This document shows positions 1-7,858 of a DNA stretch of 62,685 nt, piece by piece. The notes beneath the pieces were generated by a model. The model did no database searches, had not been told where the DNA came from, and was given only the letters and a program-made list of their open reading frames with translations. This DNA is from Paenibacillus dendrobii (GTDB lineage: Bacteria; Bacillota; Bacilli; Paenibacillales; Paenibacillaceae): NCBI RefSeq assembly GCF_009807035.1, contig NZ_WUBI01000010.1, positions 1 through 62,685 of the forward strand, read 5' to 3'. The translations under genes were made by a program, and so were the position numbers. The stretch's first letter is position 1, and the number at the start of each line of letters is the position of its first letter.

Positions 1-82
1 TTCTCATCAAGTCCGCTCGACTTGCATGTATTAGGCACGCCGCCAGCGTTCGTCCTGAGCCAGGATCAAACTCTCCAAGAAA
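1..82 (-). rRNA. rrs: 16S ribosomal RNA, 5' end (partial)
   Basis: Read on the minus strand, this is the start of a 16S gene: the universal AGAGTTTGATCCTGGCTCAG site followed by GACGAACGCTGGCGGCGTGC. The gene runs off the left edge of the window. The mature 5' end near 82 is placed by comparison with the B. subtilis 16S start (TTTATCGGAGAG there, TTTCTTGGAGAG here). The first variable region points to Paenibacillus. Confidence 0.97.
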
Positions 83-206
83 GTTTGTAGCTCATTTTGA
101 AACTGACGAGATTAAAAATCTCATTTGTGCTCCACAGTTCGGGGACCGAACTGCTTTGCGTTTCGACTTCATTGCTGAAGTCTGTATCTCACTCGTTGTT
201 CAGTTT

Positions 207-216
207 TCAAAGATCA
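207..216 (-). promoter_or_regulatory. rRNA leader boxA-like antitermination site
   Basis: The minus strand reads TGATCTTTGA followed by AAACTGAACAAC, which closely resembles the boxA-containing leader sequence upstream of Bacillus 16S genes (TGYTCTTTGA). It lies between the second rRNA promoter and the 16S 5' end, where NusB/NusE-dependent antitermination elements are expected. Confidence 0.6.
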
Positions 217-265
217 AATTCTTTCGTTTTCGAAGCCGCTCAGTTAGCTCAGCAGCAACTCTTAT

Positions 266-294
266 AATATATCATGTTCGGCGAAGTTTTGCAA
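266..294 (-). promoter_or_regulatory. rRNA operon promoter P2
   Basis: Minus-strand -35 TTGCAA (289-294) and -10 TATATT (266-271) are separated by 17 bp. It is the promoter closer to the 16S gene, about 185 bp upstream of the mature 5' end. It shares its -10 and spacer length with the upstream promoter P1, as in tandem rrn promoters. Confidence 0.8.
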
Positions 295-375
295 GCTTTT
301 TTTTGAAAATCTTTTTTTCAAAGTTTGAAGCTTGTTGGCTAGCGATGTTATCCGCTATTTCTTGGCCGGATTAAT

Positions 376-404
376 AATATACCACGGATTTTCAGAGTAC
401 GCAA
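376..404 (-). promoter_or_regulatory. rRNA operon promoter P1
   Basis: Minus-strand -35 TTGCGT (399-404) and -10 TATATT (376-381) are separated by 17 bp. Together with P2, 110 bp downstream, it forms the tandem arrangement typical of Firmicute rRNA operons. A/T-rich sequence just upstream could act as an UP element. Confidence 0.75.
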
Positions 405-438
405 GTTCTTTTTTGAATTCATTTATTAGGGTACAAAA

Positions 439-579
439 TTAGAATCCATGGTATCCGCTTTTACTTTTATAGCTGAAGCTGATCAAAAAATCGATCTCCA
501 CGATGCCTCCCCACCATAATGCCATCAAACTTAGCGCTTCTGTACGTGCCGAATCATACACGATCTCAATCATGAGCAC
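439..579 (-). CDS. possible small protein, 46 aa, unknown
   Basis: A minus-strand frame opens at GTG (577-579), with an in-frame ATG two codons later, and ends at TAA (439-441). GGAGGGG lies 8 nt before the GTG, a good Shine-Dalgarno. The 46 residues (MLMIEIVYDSARTEAL... ending GYHGF) have an acidic/hydrophobic start, a WWGG motif and a Lys/Ser-rich end. The same frame extends upstream of the GTG without a stop for about 20 codons, so this could instead be the tail of a decayed gene. It sits between the lysS terminator and rRNA promoter P1. I do not recognise the family. No gene is visible at 595-784. Confidence 0.35.
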   Translation of the reverse strand: MLMIEIVYDSARTEALSLMALWWGGIVEIDFLISFSYKSKSGYHGF

Positions 580-784
580 CAGGTGAACCCCTCCAACTAA
601 ACAGGAAGCGACATGGCGGTACGAACCATCTCTCTAGCGTTTCGCATGTACCTTCCCTGTCTTGGGCTACCGCCTGCGGATTGTCCCTGCCCAGCCTTGA
701 TCTTGCGCTTGAAATTGATCGCTTCTATTCGCTGGACGATGACCTAGCCATCCACGCTATGCATCCAGAACTAGCGTATAGAAC

Positions 785-828
785 AAAAAAAGGAACAGTC
801 GTGAGTAATCACGCTGTTCCTTTTTCTA
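785..828 (-). terminator. intrinsic terminator of lysS
   Basis: The minus strand has AAAAAGGAACAG and CTGTTCCTTTTTTT as arms, with a second helix CGTGA/TCACG inside and a run of T after the stem. It starts about 35 nt past the lysS stop. The A-run on the other side would also let it work on the plus strand. Confidence 0.85.
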
Positions 829-863
829 TAGTATGAAGAATATCCTCATTTACAATGATATGG

Positions 864-2381
864 CTATTCCTGCGTACGGTTTCTCATGTGTGGGAAGAGC
901 AGTACGTCACGAATGGAAGGTGAGTTGGTCAACAGCATAACCAGACGGTCCACGCCGATACCCAATCCGCCTGTAGGCGGCATACCGTATTCAAGCGCGT
1001 TCAGGAAGTCCTCATCCATCTCATGCGCTTCGTCATTACCCTGCTCACGTTCTTTAATCTGCGCTTCGAAACGCTGACGCTGGTCAATCGGATCATTCAG
1101 CTCGCTGAATGCATTCGCATGCTCGCGTGCCACGATAAACAGCTCAAAGCGGTCCGTAAAGCGCGGGTCCTGTTCGTTCTTCTTCGCCAGCGGAGAGATC
1201 TCAACGGGATGCCCCGTGACGAAAGTTGGTTGAATTAGCGTTTCCTCTACAAACTCTTCGAAGAATGCGTTCAAGATATGGCCAAAGGTCATGTGTGGCT
1301 CCACTTTGACATGATGCTCTTTCGCAAGGCGGTGAGCCTCTGCATCCGTCATGTGTACGCCGAAATCAACGCCTTTCACTTCTTTAACGGCATCAACCAT
1401 GGAGACACGGCGCCAACCTGTCGCGAGATTAACCTCTTGTCCTTGGTAATTCACAACCTGAGTACCCAGCACTTCCTGGGCGATATGAGCGATCATGCTT
1501 TCGGTCAGGTTCATAATATCCTGATAATCCGCATAGGCTTCATACAGCTCGATCATCGTGAACTCCGGATTGTGTCGCGTGGAAATCCCCTCGTTGCGGT
1601 ATACACGTCCGATTTCGTAGACTTTTTCCAGTCCGCCGACGATCAGACGCTTCAAATGCAGCTCAATGGCAATACGCATGTAAAGCTGCATGTCGAGTGC
1701 ATTGTGATGCGTAATAAACGGCTTTGCTGCCGCTCCGCCCGCAATAGCATGTAGCGTTGGCGTTTCCACTTCCAGATAACCTTGCGAGTCCAAATAACGG
1801 CGCATCGATTGGATAATACGGGAACGGGCAATAAAGGTTTGCTGCACTTCAGGGTTGATGATCAGATCAACATAACGCTGACGGTAACGGAGCTCTACAT
1901 CCTTCAAACCATGGTATTTGTCCGGCAGCGGATAGAGCGACTTGGAAAGAACCTCGACTTCACTAGCTTTAATCGTGGTTTCTCCGGTTTTCGTCTTGAA
2001 CATCATGCCATGAATGCCGACAATATCCCCGAGGTCAAGCAAACGGAATGCCTCAAAAGCCGCTTCAGGCACGGAATCCTGGCGCACATAAATCTGGATT
2101 TTACCACTGAGATCCTGAATATGAGCGAAAATAGCTTTACCCATGCCGCGTTTGGCCATAATTCTGCCCGCCACGCGCACTTCGGCATTTTGCTCGTCCA
2201 GCTCTTCCTTGGTCATTCCATCATATTTTGCAATCAGATCCCCTGCATGATGCGTTCTATTGTATTTTTTACCGAATGGATCAATCCCAAGACTGCGAAG
2301 CTCGTCCAATTTACCGCGGCGAATTTTCAGCATCTCGCTAAGTTCAATTTCTTGTTCGTGGTTGTTTACTTCTTCCGACAT
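864..2381 (-). CDS. lysS: lysyl-tRNA synthetase, class II
   Basis: Charges tRNA-Lys in the cytoplasm. The 505-aa protein has the class II layout: an N-terminal OB-fold anticodon-binding domain (about residues 55-155), then the catalytic domain with motif 2 (YRNEGISTRHNPEFTMIE, near 260-280) and C-terminal motif 3 (GGLGIGVDRLVM, near 475). Length is normal for bacterial LysS (about 500). The ATG at 2381 has GGAGTG upstream. It follows greA and is separated from it by the greA terminator and an inverted repeat, so it probably has its own promoter, which I could not pin down. It is the last protein gene before the next rRNA operon, as in B. subtilis (lysS then rrnJ). Confidence 0.98.
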   Translation of the reverse strand: MSEEVNNHEQEIELSEMLKIRRGKLDELRSLGIDPFGKKYNRTHHAGDLIAKYDGMTKEELDEQNAEVRVAGRIMAKRGMGKAIFAHIQDLSGKIQIYVRQDSVPEAAFEAFRLLDLGDIVGIHGMMFKTKTGETTIKASEVEVLSKSLYPLPDKYHGLKDVELRYRQRYVDLIINPEVQQTFIARSRIIQSMRRYLDSQGYLEVETPTLHAIAGGAAAKPFITHHNALDMQLYMRIAIELHLKRLIVGGLEKVYEIGRVYRNEGISTRHNPEFTMIELYEAYADYQDIMNLTESMIAHIAQEVLGTQVVNYQGQEVNLATGWRRVSMVDAVKEVKGVDFGVHMTDAEAHRLAKEHHVKVEPHMTFGHILNAFFEEFVEETLIQPTFVTGHPVEISPLAKKNEQDPRFTDRFELFIVAREHANAFSELNDPIDQRQRFEAQIKEREQGNDEAHEMDEDFLNALEYGMPPTGGLGIGVDRLVMLLTNSPSIRDVLLFPHMRNRTQE

Positions 2382-2438
2382 TTTAAATCGTCACTCCTTC
2401 TATCTCACTGCCTGTCCGCCAGAACGTATACAGGTGTC

Positions 2439-2519
2439 TATATAGAATGATCTACTGATCATACGAATCCCGCCATGCTCTCATGCCAGGATCAAATCAA
2501 ATTGGGCTCAATCTATATA
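2439..2519. repeat. intergenic inverted repeat, copy 1 (lysS/greA)
   Basis: The left arm TATATAGAATGATCTA (2439-2454) faces TCAATCTATATA (2508-2519); the outer 12 positions pair with one mismatch, around a middle of about 55 nt. It belongs to the family with consensus arm TATARAWTGAACTAAAG and is one of the more diverged copies. Confidence 0.55.
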
Positions 2520-2523
2520 TCTG

Positions 2524-2550
2524 AAAAAAAAGCTTCCTAAAGGAAGCTTT
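2524..2550 (-). terminator. intrinsic terminator of greA
   Basis: Minus strand AAAGCTTCCTTTAGGAAGC followed by eight T residues, beginning about 24 nt after the greA stop. Perfect 10-bp arms at 2529-2538 and 2541-2550. Confidence 0.9.
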
Positions 2551-2573
2551 CTAACAATCCTAAAGCACGGATC

Positions 2574-3050
2574 TTACTTTTTGATATCAATAATTGTGTA
2601 TTGAATGACACCTGCAGGAACGTTAACGTCCACCGTGGTGCCTTTTTGCTTGCCCAAAATGGCTTTGCCAACCGGGCTTTCGTTCGAAATTTTATTGTTA
2701 AGGGGATCGGATTCAGCCGTACCCACAATCGTGTATTCCATCGTATCGCCGAATTCCAGATCCTTTACGATGACCGTAGCACCAACACCCACAACATCCG
2801 TGTTGATCTCATCGTTGTTAATGATACGTGCATTGCGCAGCATTTTTTCCAGGGTAATGATACGTCCCTCAATGAAAGCCTGCTCGTTCTTAGCATCTTC
2901 GTATTCCGAGTTTTCACTGATATCCCCATAACCGATGGCTACTTTGATCCGTTCCGCAACCTCGCGCCGTTTGACTGATTTCAGGTTCTCGAGTTCGTCT
3001 TCCAGCTTTTTGAGTCCATCTTGTGTCAAAATGACTTCTTTATCGCTCAT
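2574..3050 (-). CDS. greA: transcription elongation factor GreA
   Basis: Rescues backtracked RNA polymerase by stimulating transcript cleavage. The 158-aa product has the usual length, with an N-terminal coiled-coil (about residues 5-75, including the GDISENSEYEDAKNEQ tip region) and a C-terminal FKBP-like domain. I take the ATG at 3050, giving MSDKEVILTQ, because AGGAG lies 11 nt upstream. An in-frame ATG at 3071 would add seven residues but has no Shine-Dalgarno. A consensus promoter lies about 160 bp upstream and a terminator directly downstream, so greA looks like a single-gene unit, although dusB read-through is possible. Confidence 0.96.
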   Translation of the reverse strand: MSDKEVILTQDGLKKLEDELENLKSVKRREVAERIKVAIGYGDISENSEYEDAKNEQAFIEGRIITLEKMLRNARIINNDEINTDVVGVGATVIVKDLEFGDTMEYTIVGTAESDPLNNKISNESPVGKAILGKQKGTTVDVNVPAGVIQYTIIDIKK

Positions 3051-3100
3051 CTCAACCGATTCTCCTGTCATGTAAATAAATTTAAAACTACCGTAACGAT

Positions 3101-3140
3101 TATAGAATGAACTACCACGTTAGCTTTAGATCAATCTATA
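3101..3140. repeat. intergenic inverted repeat, copy 2 (greA leader)
   Basis: Arms TATAGAATGAACTA (3101-3114) and CTTTAGATCAATCTATA (3124-3140) are inverted with two mismatches over the outer 14 positions and a short 9-nt middle. It lies inside the greA 5' untranslated region, between promoter and start codon. Confidence 0.6.
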
Positions 3141-3211
3141 TTTATGCAAAGTTTGAAGGATCAGAACATCCCTCTGCTGTTTTAAGGATAAAGTCGAATT
3201 TATACTGAAAA

Positions 3212-3240
3212 ATTATATGGTAAGCATTTCAAAATGTCAA
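3212..3240 (-). promoter_or_regulatory. sigma-A promoter of greA
   Basis: Perfect TTGACA (3235-3240), 17-bp spacer and perfect TATAAT (3212-3217) on the minus strand. It starts 28 nt beyond the dusB stop and faces greA, giving a leader of roughly 150 nt that contains inverted repeat copy 2. Confidence 0.9.
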
Positions 3241-3268
3241 TCGCGCGCCCGGGGGCTGTAGATGGACA

Positions 3269-4291
3269 TTATTGGAAGACGGCTTCGTGCTCCGTCTCAA
3301 GTGCTTCCCGATCCATCCGTTCGTTTATGCTGGCAACGAAATTTTCCAGAATTTTAACCATTTCGTCCCGCTTGGTTCCTTCCATGATTTCATCCTTAAT
3401 ACGGGCAGAGCCTCTAAGCCCCTTCAGATACCATGCCAAGTGCTTACGCATTTCGCGTACGGCGACCGCTTCCCCTCTCAAGGCAATAAGTCGGTCCATA
3501 TGCAGGATAGCGATGCGAATCTTCTCTTCCGCTGGCGGATCAGGCAGGAGCTTCCCGGTTTTCAAATATTCAATCGTACGGTACAGCATCCACGGGTTGC
3601 CGAGTGCTCCGCGACCGATCATAACCCCATCGACACCGGTTTGGTCCAACATCCTGCGCGCATCCTCCGGGGTTACTACGTCCCCATTGCCGATGACAGG
3701 AATCGATACCGCCTCTTTAACTTGTTTTATGATATCCCAATCGGCATGTCCGGTATACAGCTGCTCGCGAGTACGGCCGTGCACACTTACCGCCTGACCT
3801 CCGGCGCGCTCGACAGCACGTGCATTCTCGATCGCATATATGTGATCGCTATCCCAGCCGGTCCGCATCTTAACCGTCACAGGCTTATCAACAGCATCCA
3901 CGACAGCAGCGACCATCTCATAAATTTTATTCGAATCCAGCAGCCAGCGGGCGCCTGCATCAACTTTGGTGACTTTGGGTGCAGGGCAACCCATGTTGAT
4001 GTCAATAATGTCGGCATTCGTTTGCGTATCGACGACTTTCGCAGCTTCCACGAGCGATGTGCGGTCCCCGCCAAAAATCTGCAGGCTTAGCGGCTTTTCC
4101 CGCTCATCGACAAAAAGCATCTCCCTGGTGCGCTGATTACCGTGAACGATGGCCTTGCCGCTAACCATTTCAGCACAGACGAGTCCGGTTCCGAATTCTT
4201 TCGCAATCAGACGGAAGGCCGGGTTGCAGACCCCCGCCATCGGAGCCAGAACGACCTGGTTCTTCATTTCAATCTCGCCAATCTTCAACAC
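3269..4291 (-). CDS. dusB: tRNA-dihydrouridine synthase DusB
   Basis: An FMN enzyme that reduces uridine to dihydrouridine in tRNA. The TIM barrel begins with APMAGVCNPAFR, which binds FMN, and contains the catalytic-cysteine motif NMGCPAPKVTK near residue 95 and an HGRTREQLYTGHADW segment. I choose GTG at 4291, giving MLKIGEIEMKN (340 aa), because AAGGAG lies 12 nt upstream and this matches the usual DusB N-terminus. An ATG at 4318 would put that Shine-Dalgarno inside the gene. It closes the pab-fol cluster (B. subtilis yacF position). Confidence 0.95.
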   Translation of the reverse strand: MLKIGEIEMKNQVVLAPMAGVCNPAFRLIAKEFGTGLVCAEMVSGKAIVHGNQRTREMLFVDEREKPLSLQIFGGDRTSLVEAAKVVDTQTNADIIDINMGCPAPKVTKVDAGARWLLDSNKIYEMVAAVVDAVDKPVTVKMRTGWDSDHIYAIENARAVERAGGQAVSVHGRTREQLYTGHADWDIIKQVKEAVSIPVIGNGDVVTPEDARRMLDQTGVDGVMIGRGALGNPWMLYRTIEYLKTGKLLPDPPAEEKIRIAILHMDRLIALRGEAVAVREMRKHLAWYLKGLRGSARIKDEIMEGTKRDEMVKILENFVASINERMDREALETEHEAVFQ

Positions 4292-4333
4292 GTGATCTAT
4301 TCGCTCCTTTGATTTCATTATCGTACTTATCGT

Positions 4334-4374
4334 ACAGAATGAACCAAAGTCGCTTTAGCTTTAGTTCATTCCAT
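4334..4374. repeat. intergenic inverted repeat, copy 3 (dusB/HTH gene)
   Basis: Arms ACAGAATGAACCAAAG (4334-4349) and CTTTAGTTCATTCCAT (4359-4374) pair at 13 of 16 positions around 9 nt. It lies between the HTH gene stop and the dusB start. Confidence 0.65.
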
Positions 4375-4403
4375 ATTCATCAACTGTCTATACCATCGCG
4401 GTT

Positions 4404-4607
4404 CTATTGGTTCGTGAGTTCATGGACTGTGATATCCAGAACCTCTGCAATTTTCGTCAACGTCTGTTCGTCAGCACGCCGGTTCCCTCGTTCAATAGCA
4501 CCGAGGACTGCCAGCGAGATGCCACTTCCGGATGCAAGTTCCTGCTGTGTGAATCCCTTTAGCTTCCGGAAGGCGCGGATGCGCTGTGCCAGCTGCAAGT
4601 TTTCCAA
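4404..4607 (-). CDS. yazB: small XRE-family helix-turn-helix protein
   Basis: A 67-aa single-domain Cro/cI-type DNA-binding protein. The helix-turn-helix is recognisable in GFTQQELASGSGISLAVLGA followed by IERGNRR, with the usual tail KIAEVLDITVHEL. Start is TTG at 4607 with AAGGAAGG nine nt upstream. The gene begins inside folK and overlaps its end by 49 nt in another frame, so the two are probably translationally linked. It corresponds by position and size to B. subtilis YazB (69 aa), whose target is not known to me. Confidence 0.88.
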   Translation of the reverse strand: MENLQLAQRIRAFRKLKGFTQQELASGSGISLAVLGAIERGNRRADEQTLTKIAEVLDITVHELTNQ

Positions 4608-5107
4608 AGCTGTAAACCTTCCTTTCCATCCAGTCTTTCCAGTGCTGCCAGCAAAATAATCCTCAAGCCTGAGGTCTCATCCTCAGGCACAATATCCTTT
4701 AGCGGAGCAAGAACAAACAGGCGCTCCTCCATGCGGGGATGTGGCAGAATCAATTCTTCCGTGTCTTCTCTTTTCCCCTCCATCCATATCAGATCCAAAT
4801 CAACAGTCCTTGGACCCCAGCGGATATGGCGGACTCTGCCGAGCTCCTTCTCGATATGCTGCATGATATGCAGCAGTCCGTATGGATCAAGGCCGGTGCG
4901 GACCCGAACGGCCATATTCAGAAATAAAGGCTGGTCCACGTAACCCACGGGCTCGGTTTCATAGATATGGGAGCACTCAAGAACGGTAATGTCCGGGGAT
5001 TCATCAAGACGCCGCAGCGCCTCCATCAGTGTATCCTCGCGGTCACCCAAATTAGCCCCTAAAGCAATATAAGCCTCTGATGACTCAGAGGTGGAATGTG
5101 CGTTCAT
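4559..5107 (-). CDS. folK: 2-amino-4-hydroxy-6-hydroxymethyldihydropteridine pyrophosphokinase
   Basis: Transfers pyrophosphate from ATP to hydroxymethyl-dihydropterin, the step before FolP. The 182-aa product shows IALGANLGDRE near residue 15, the ETEPVGYVDQPLFLN segment, and the signature RWGPRTVDLDLI near 97-108. The ATG at 5107 lies 9 nt after the folB stop; the only Shine-Dalgarno candidate is a weak one (GAAAGTGAG) in the end of folB, so coupling is likely. Its last 49 nt overlap the HTH gene. Confidence 0.95.
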   Translation of the reverse strand: MNAHSTSESSEAYIALGANLGDREDTLMEALRRLDESPDITVLECSHIYETEPVGYVDQPLFLNMAVRVRTGLDPYGLLHIMQHIEKELGRVRHIRWGPRTVDLDLIWMEGKREDTEELILPHPRMEERLFVLAPLKDIVPEDETSGLRIILLAALERLDGKEGLQLWKTCSWHSASAPSGS

Positions 5108-5116
5108 GATGGGTTC

Positions 5117-5479
5117 TCACTTTCTTGTTCTGTGGAGCTCCACGGTGACGCCCTGAAAATGGATGTCAAAGGGAGGATGCGGTTTGGTCACTTTGACCGT
5201 CAATGCATCGATACTAGTATAAGTGTCCAGTACCAAGGATGCAATACGTTCGGCCAATGCTTCGATCAGGCGGAAAGACTCGGTTTCAACGACTTTTTTC
5301 ACGACTTCATGAACTTCGGCATAATTTACCGTTTGAGTCAGATCATCATTTTCCCCCGCTGCACGCAAATCGAGCTCCAGCTCCAGATCAATATAAAAAC
5401 GTTGGCCCAGCTTACGCTCCTCTTCAAAAACGCCGTGGTATCCGTAATATTCCATGCGATGCATCTTCATTTTATCCAT
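5117..5479 (-). CDS. folB: dihydroneopterin aldolase
   Basis: Converts dihydroneopterin to hydroxymethyl-dihydropterin and glycolaldehyde. The 120-aa protein matches the family length and opens with MHRMEYYGYHGVFEEERKLG, the typical FolB N-terminus with the conserved Tyr and Glu, and has the TVNYAEVHEVV motif. ATG at 5479 with GGAGGGTG seven nt upstream. It starts 6 nt before the folP stop region ends, so folP, folB and folK are read as one unit. Confidence 0.96.
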   Translation of the reverse strand: MDKMKMHRMEYYGYHGVFEEERKLGQRFYIDLELELDLRAAGENDDLTQTVNYAEVHEVVKKVVETESFRLIEALAERIASLVLDTYTSIDALTVKVTKPHPPFDIHFQGVTVELHRTRK

Positions 5480-5485
5480 TATCCG

Positions 5486-6391
5486 TCACCCTCCATATGA
5501 TTCAGGGCTTTGTAAAGTTGCACTTCCCTGAGTAAGTATCCATCTAGTATTGGTTGATGCATACAGCATCGCGTCACACATGGTCACGGTCCGTTTAATC
5601 TGCTTCACATCATGCACGCGAACAATTTGACAGCCCTGCGCAATGCCGAATGCTACCGTGGCAGCCGTTCCCTCCACAATGTCATCTACCGGCAAATCCA
5701 GTACCGAACGGATGAATTTTTTGCGGGAAGTCGCGAGGAGTACCGGATACCCGATATCCACCAAACGATCGAGCTGTGTCATAATCTGCAAGTTTTCCGG
5801 TTCGTTTTTGGCAAAACCGACACCCGGGTCTAAAATAATCTGTTTCTCGGTAACGCCGGCCTTCAGCGCCAATTCGACGCTTTCTTGCAGATCCTGCACC
5901 ACATCGGCTGTAAAATCTCCGTAATTCATATCTTTTCTGTTATGCATTAAAATAATCGGGCATCCCAGCTCTGCTGCTGCTTTCAGCATATCCGGATCTT
6001 TTTTGCCTCCCCAGATATCATTCATGATGTGGGCTCCAGCCTGGATCGCCTGGCGGGCAACCTCGGCTTTATAAGTATCAATAGAAACCGGAATATGCGG
6101 GGCAGCCCGACGTAGAGCCTCAATCACAGGAATGACGCGCCGCAGCTCCTCTTCAGCAGAGATGGGTTCATAACCCGGCCGAGTGGATTCTCCTCCGATA
6201 TCAATGAGATTCGCCCCTTCTTCAACCATTTGTAGCGCGTGACGAACCGCTAGGTCAGGATCGACATACCGTCCTCCATCGGAAAAGGAATCAGGCGTCA
6301 CATTCAATATGCCCATGATTTGGGTCGATTTCCCAAGTTCGAGCACGGCTTTCCCCATGTTGTACGTCCGTTCATAGATTGTTGTTTTCAT
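5486..6391 (-). CDS. folP: dihydropteroate synthase
   Basis: Condenses hydroxymethyl-dihydropterin pyrophosphate with p-aminobenzoate; the sulfonamide target. The 301-aa TIM barrel has the two signature regions MGILNVTPDSFSDGG (near residue 26) and GANLIDIGGESTRPG, then NDIWGG and DPGVGFAKN. Two adjacent ATGs occur at 6394 and 6391. I take the second because GGGAGG is only 2 nt from the first and 5 nt from the second. The start overlaps the end of pabC by about 20 nt, placing PABA synthesis and use in one transcript. Confidence 0.96.
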   Translation of the reverse strand: MKTTIYERTYNMGKAVLELGKSTQIMGILNVTPDSFSDGGRYVDPDLAVRHALQMVEEGANLIDIGGESTRPGYEPISAEEELRRVIPVIEALRRAAPHIPVSIDTYKAEVARQAIQAGAHIMNDIWGGKKDPDMLKAAAELGCPIILMHNRKDMNYGDFTADVVQDLQESVELALKAGVTEKQIILDPGVGFAKNEPENLQIMTQLDRLVDIGYPVLLATSRKKFIRSVLDLPVDDIVEGTAATVAFGIAQGCQIVRVHDVKQIKRTVTMCDAMLYASTNTRWILTQGSATLQSPESYGG

Positions 6392-7280
6392 CATAACCTC
6401 CCGTTTGCTGCCGGTACAGCCGAAGCAGCTTGTCTGTTACCGGACCGATGCGTCCGCCGCTAATGACCGTAATGTCACCTGACCCGTCAATCAGTGTCGT
6501 AACGGGCACCAGCTCCTGAATGGAGGTGGTCAGCCATATTTCATCCGCCTGCTTTAGGTCTTCCCAGGTATAGAAGCCCTCCGTGCAGACGATTCCTTCC
6601 GCAGACGCCAGCTCCATGACCAAACCGCGCGTGATGCCGGGCAGTAGGCCGCAGGCCATATCCGGCGTATATAGTTGATTATTTTTCACGAAGAAAAGAT
6701 TGCTTACGATTCCTTCCGACAGATAGCCGTCCGAATTCAGCATCATCCCTTCGGCATGAAGACGCACAGCTTCGGCATAGGAGGAAAGCTCTCTTTTCGC
6801 CAAAATATTATTCATATAATGAAGCGACTTCAGCCTTACGGGCCCTTCTGGCGAATTGCGACGCGTAGAGAGAAGCTGCAGCGCCTTGCCATGGCTATAC
6901 AGCTGACCCGGGGATTCCGGAAGCGGCTTGGCCATCAGCACTTGATTCGGACGGCTGTAAGCTCCCGCAGGTAGACCCAGTACATCTTCACCCGCGCTGA
7001 CGGTAAAACGGATATAAGCGTCCACCAGCCCATTTGCTTTCATCAAGTCACCGATCAATTGCCGCATCTCTTCTTGATTGGGCAGGGTATCCGTATCAAT
7101 TCCCAGCAGTCTGCAGCCCGCTGCCATCCGGTTTAGATGCCTATCCAGTAGAAATGGGCTGCCCCTGTAGGTGCGAAGGGTTTCAAACAATCCCATGCCG
7201 TATAAAAAGCCGTGATCCATAACGGAAACCACGGCATCTGCAGCATCAATACATTGACCGTTCAGGAGAATCCATTTCAT
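6372..7280 (-). CDS. pabC: aminodeoxychorismate lyase (PLP-dependent)
   Basis: Cleaves 4-amino-4-deoxychorismate to p-aminobenzoate and pyruvate. The 302-aa fold-type IV PLP protein carries DHGFLYGMGLFETLRTYRG near residue 22, the RLKSLHYMNN segment expected to hold the PLP lysine, and EGIVSNLFFVKN. The frame is open for 54 codons upstream into pabA, but the start is clearly the ATG at 7280, which overlaps the pabA stop as ATGA and begins MKWILLNGQCID as in the family. Order pabB-pabA-pabC-folP is the B. subtilis one. Confidence 0.94.
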   Translation of the reverse strand: MKWILLNGQCIDAADAVVSVMDHGFLYGMGLFETLRTYRGSPFLLDRHLNRMAAGCRLLGIDTDTLPNQEEMRQLIGDLMKANGLVDAYIRFTVSAGEDVLGLPAGAYSRPNQVLMAKPLPESPGQLYSHGKALQLLSTRRNSPEGPVRLKSLHYMNNILAKRELSSYAEAVRLHAEGMMLNSDGYLSEGIVSNLFFVKNNQLYTPDMACGLLPGITRGLVMELASAEGIVCTEGFYTWEDLKQADEIWLTTSIQELVPVTTLIDGSGDITVISGGRIGPVTDKLLRLYRQQTGGYDENNNL

Positions 7281-7858
7281 GCGTTCGATACTGCCGTACG
7301 CTTCAGGAAATTGCGCAGCATCTGATGTCCGTGATCGGTAATAATCGACTCGGGATGGAACTGCACGCCCTCCACGGGGTATTCCTTGTGGCGCAGTCCC
7401 ATAATTTCGCCCTCTTCCGTCTCTGCCGTAATTTCCAAGCAATCAGGCAGCGAACTGCGTTCCACCAGCAGCGAATGATATCGCGTCGCGGTGAATGGGG
7501 ATGGCAATCCCTCAAACACGGAAGTACCATGGTGCAAGATCGGTGAGGTCTTGCCATGCATCAAGCGCTCAGCTCGTACTACCTCACCGCCAAACGCCTG
7601 TCCTATCGCCTGATGTCCGAGGCAAACGCCGAAGATCGGGATTTTCCCCTTAAAATGCTCAATGGTCGCAAGACTGATTCCCGCTTCATTCGGAGTGCAA
7701 GGGCCCGGAGAGATCAGAATGTGATCGGGAGCAAGCTCCTCAATGCCTTGAATGTCAATCTCGTCATTGCGGAATACCTTGACTTCCTCCCCCAGTTCTC
7801 CGAGATATTGAACCAAGTTATACGTAAAAGAATCATAATTATCAATCACCAGTATCAT
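7277..7858 (-). CDS. pabA: aminodeoxychorismate/anthranilate synthase glutamine amidotransferase subunit
   Basis: Supplies ammonia from glutamine to PabB. The 193-aa class I amidotransferase has the oxyanion segment SPGPCTPNEAG, the nucleophile elbow GVCLGHQAIGQAFGG near residue 79, and the catalytic HPES near 169. The ATG overlaps the pabB stop as ATGA, so translation is coupled. In Bacillus the same subunit also serves TrpE; this window shows no trp genes, so a dual role is inference from that family. Confidence 0.95.
   Translation of the reverse strand: MILVIDNYDSFTYNLVQYLGELGEEVKVFRNDEIDIQGIEELAPDHILISPGPCTPNEAGISLATIEHFKGKIPIFGVCLGHQAIGQAFGGEVVRAERLMHGKTSPILHHGTSVFEGLPSPFTATRYHSLLVERSSLPDCLEITAETEEGEIMGLRHKEYPVEGVQFHPESIITDHGHQMLRNFLKRTAVSNA

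Noticed and set aside
1278..1754. Plus-strand ORFs opposite lysS, ftsH, mfd and other genes (up to about 490 codons opposite ftsH)
   Set aside because: They are reading frames antisense to strongly conserved genes, without ribosome sites or recognisable protein motifs.
7281..7442. Longer PabC starting inside pabA
   Set aside because: The added residues have no family similarity and the ATGA overlap at 7277-7280 is the expected coupled start.
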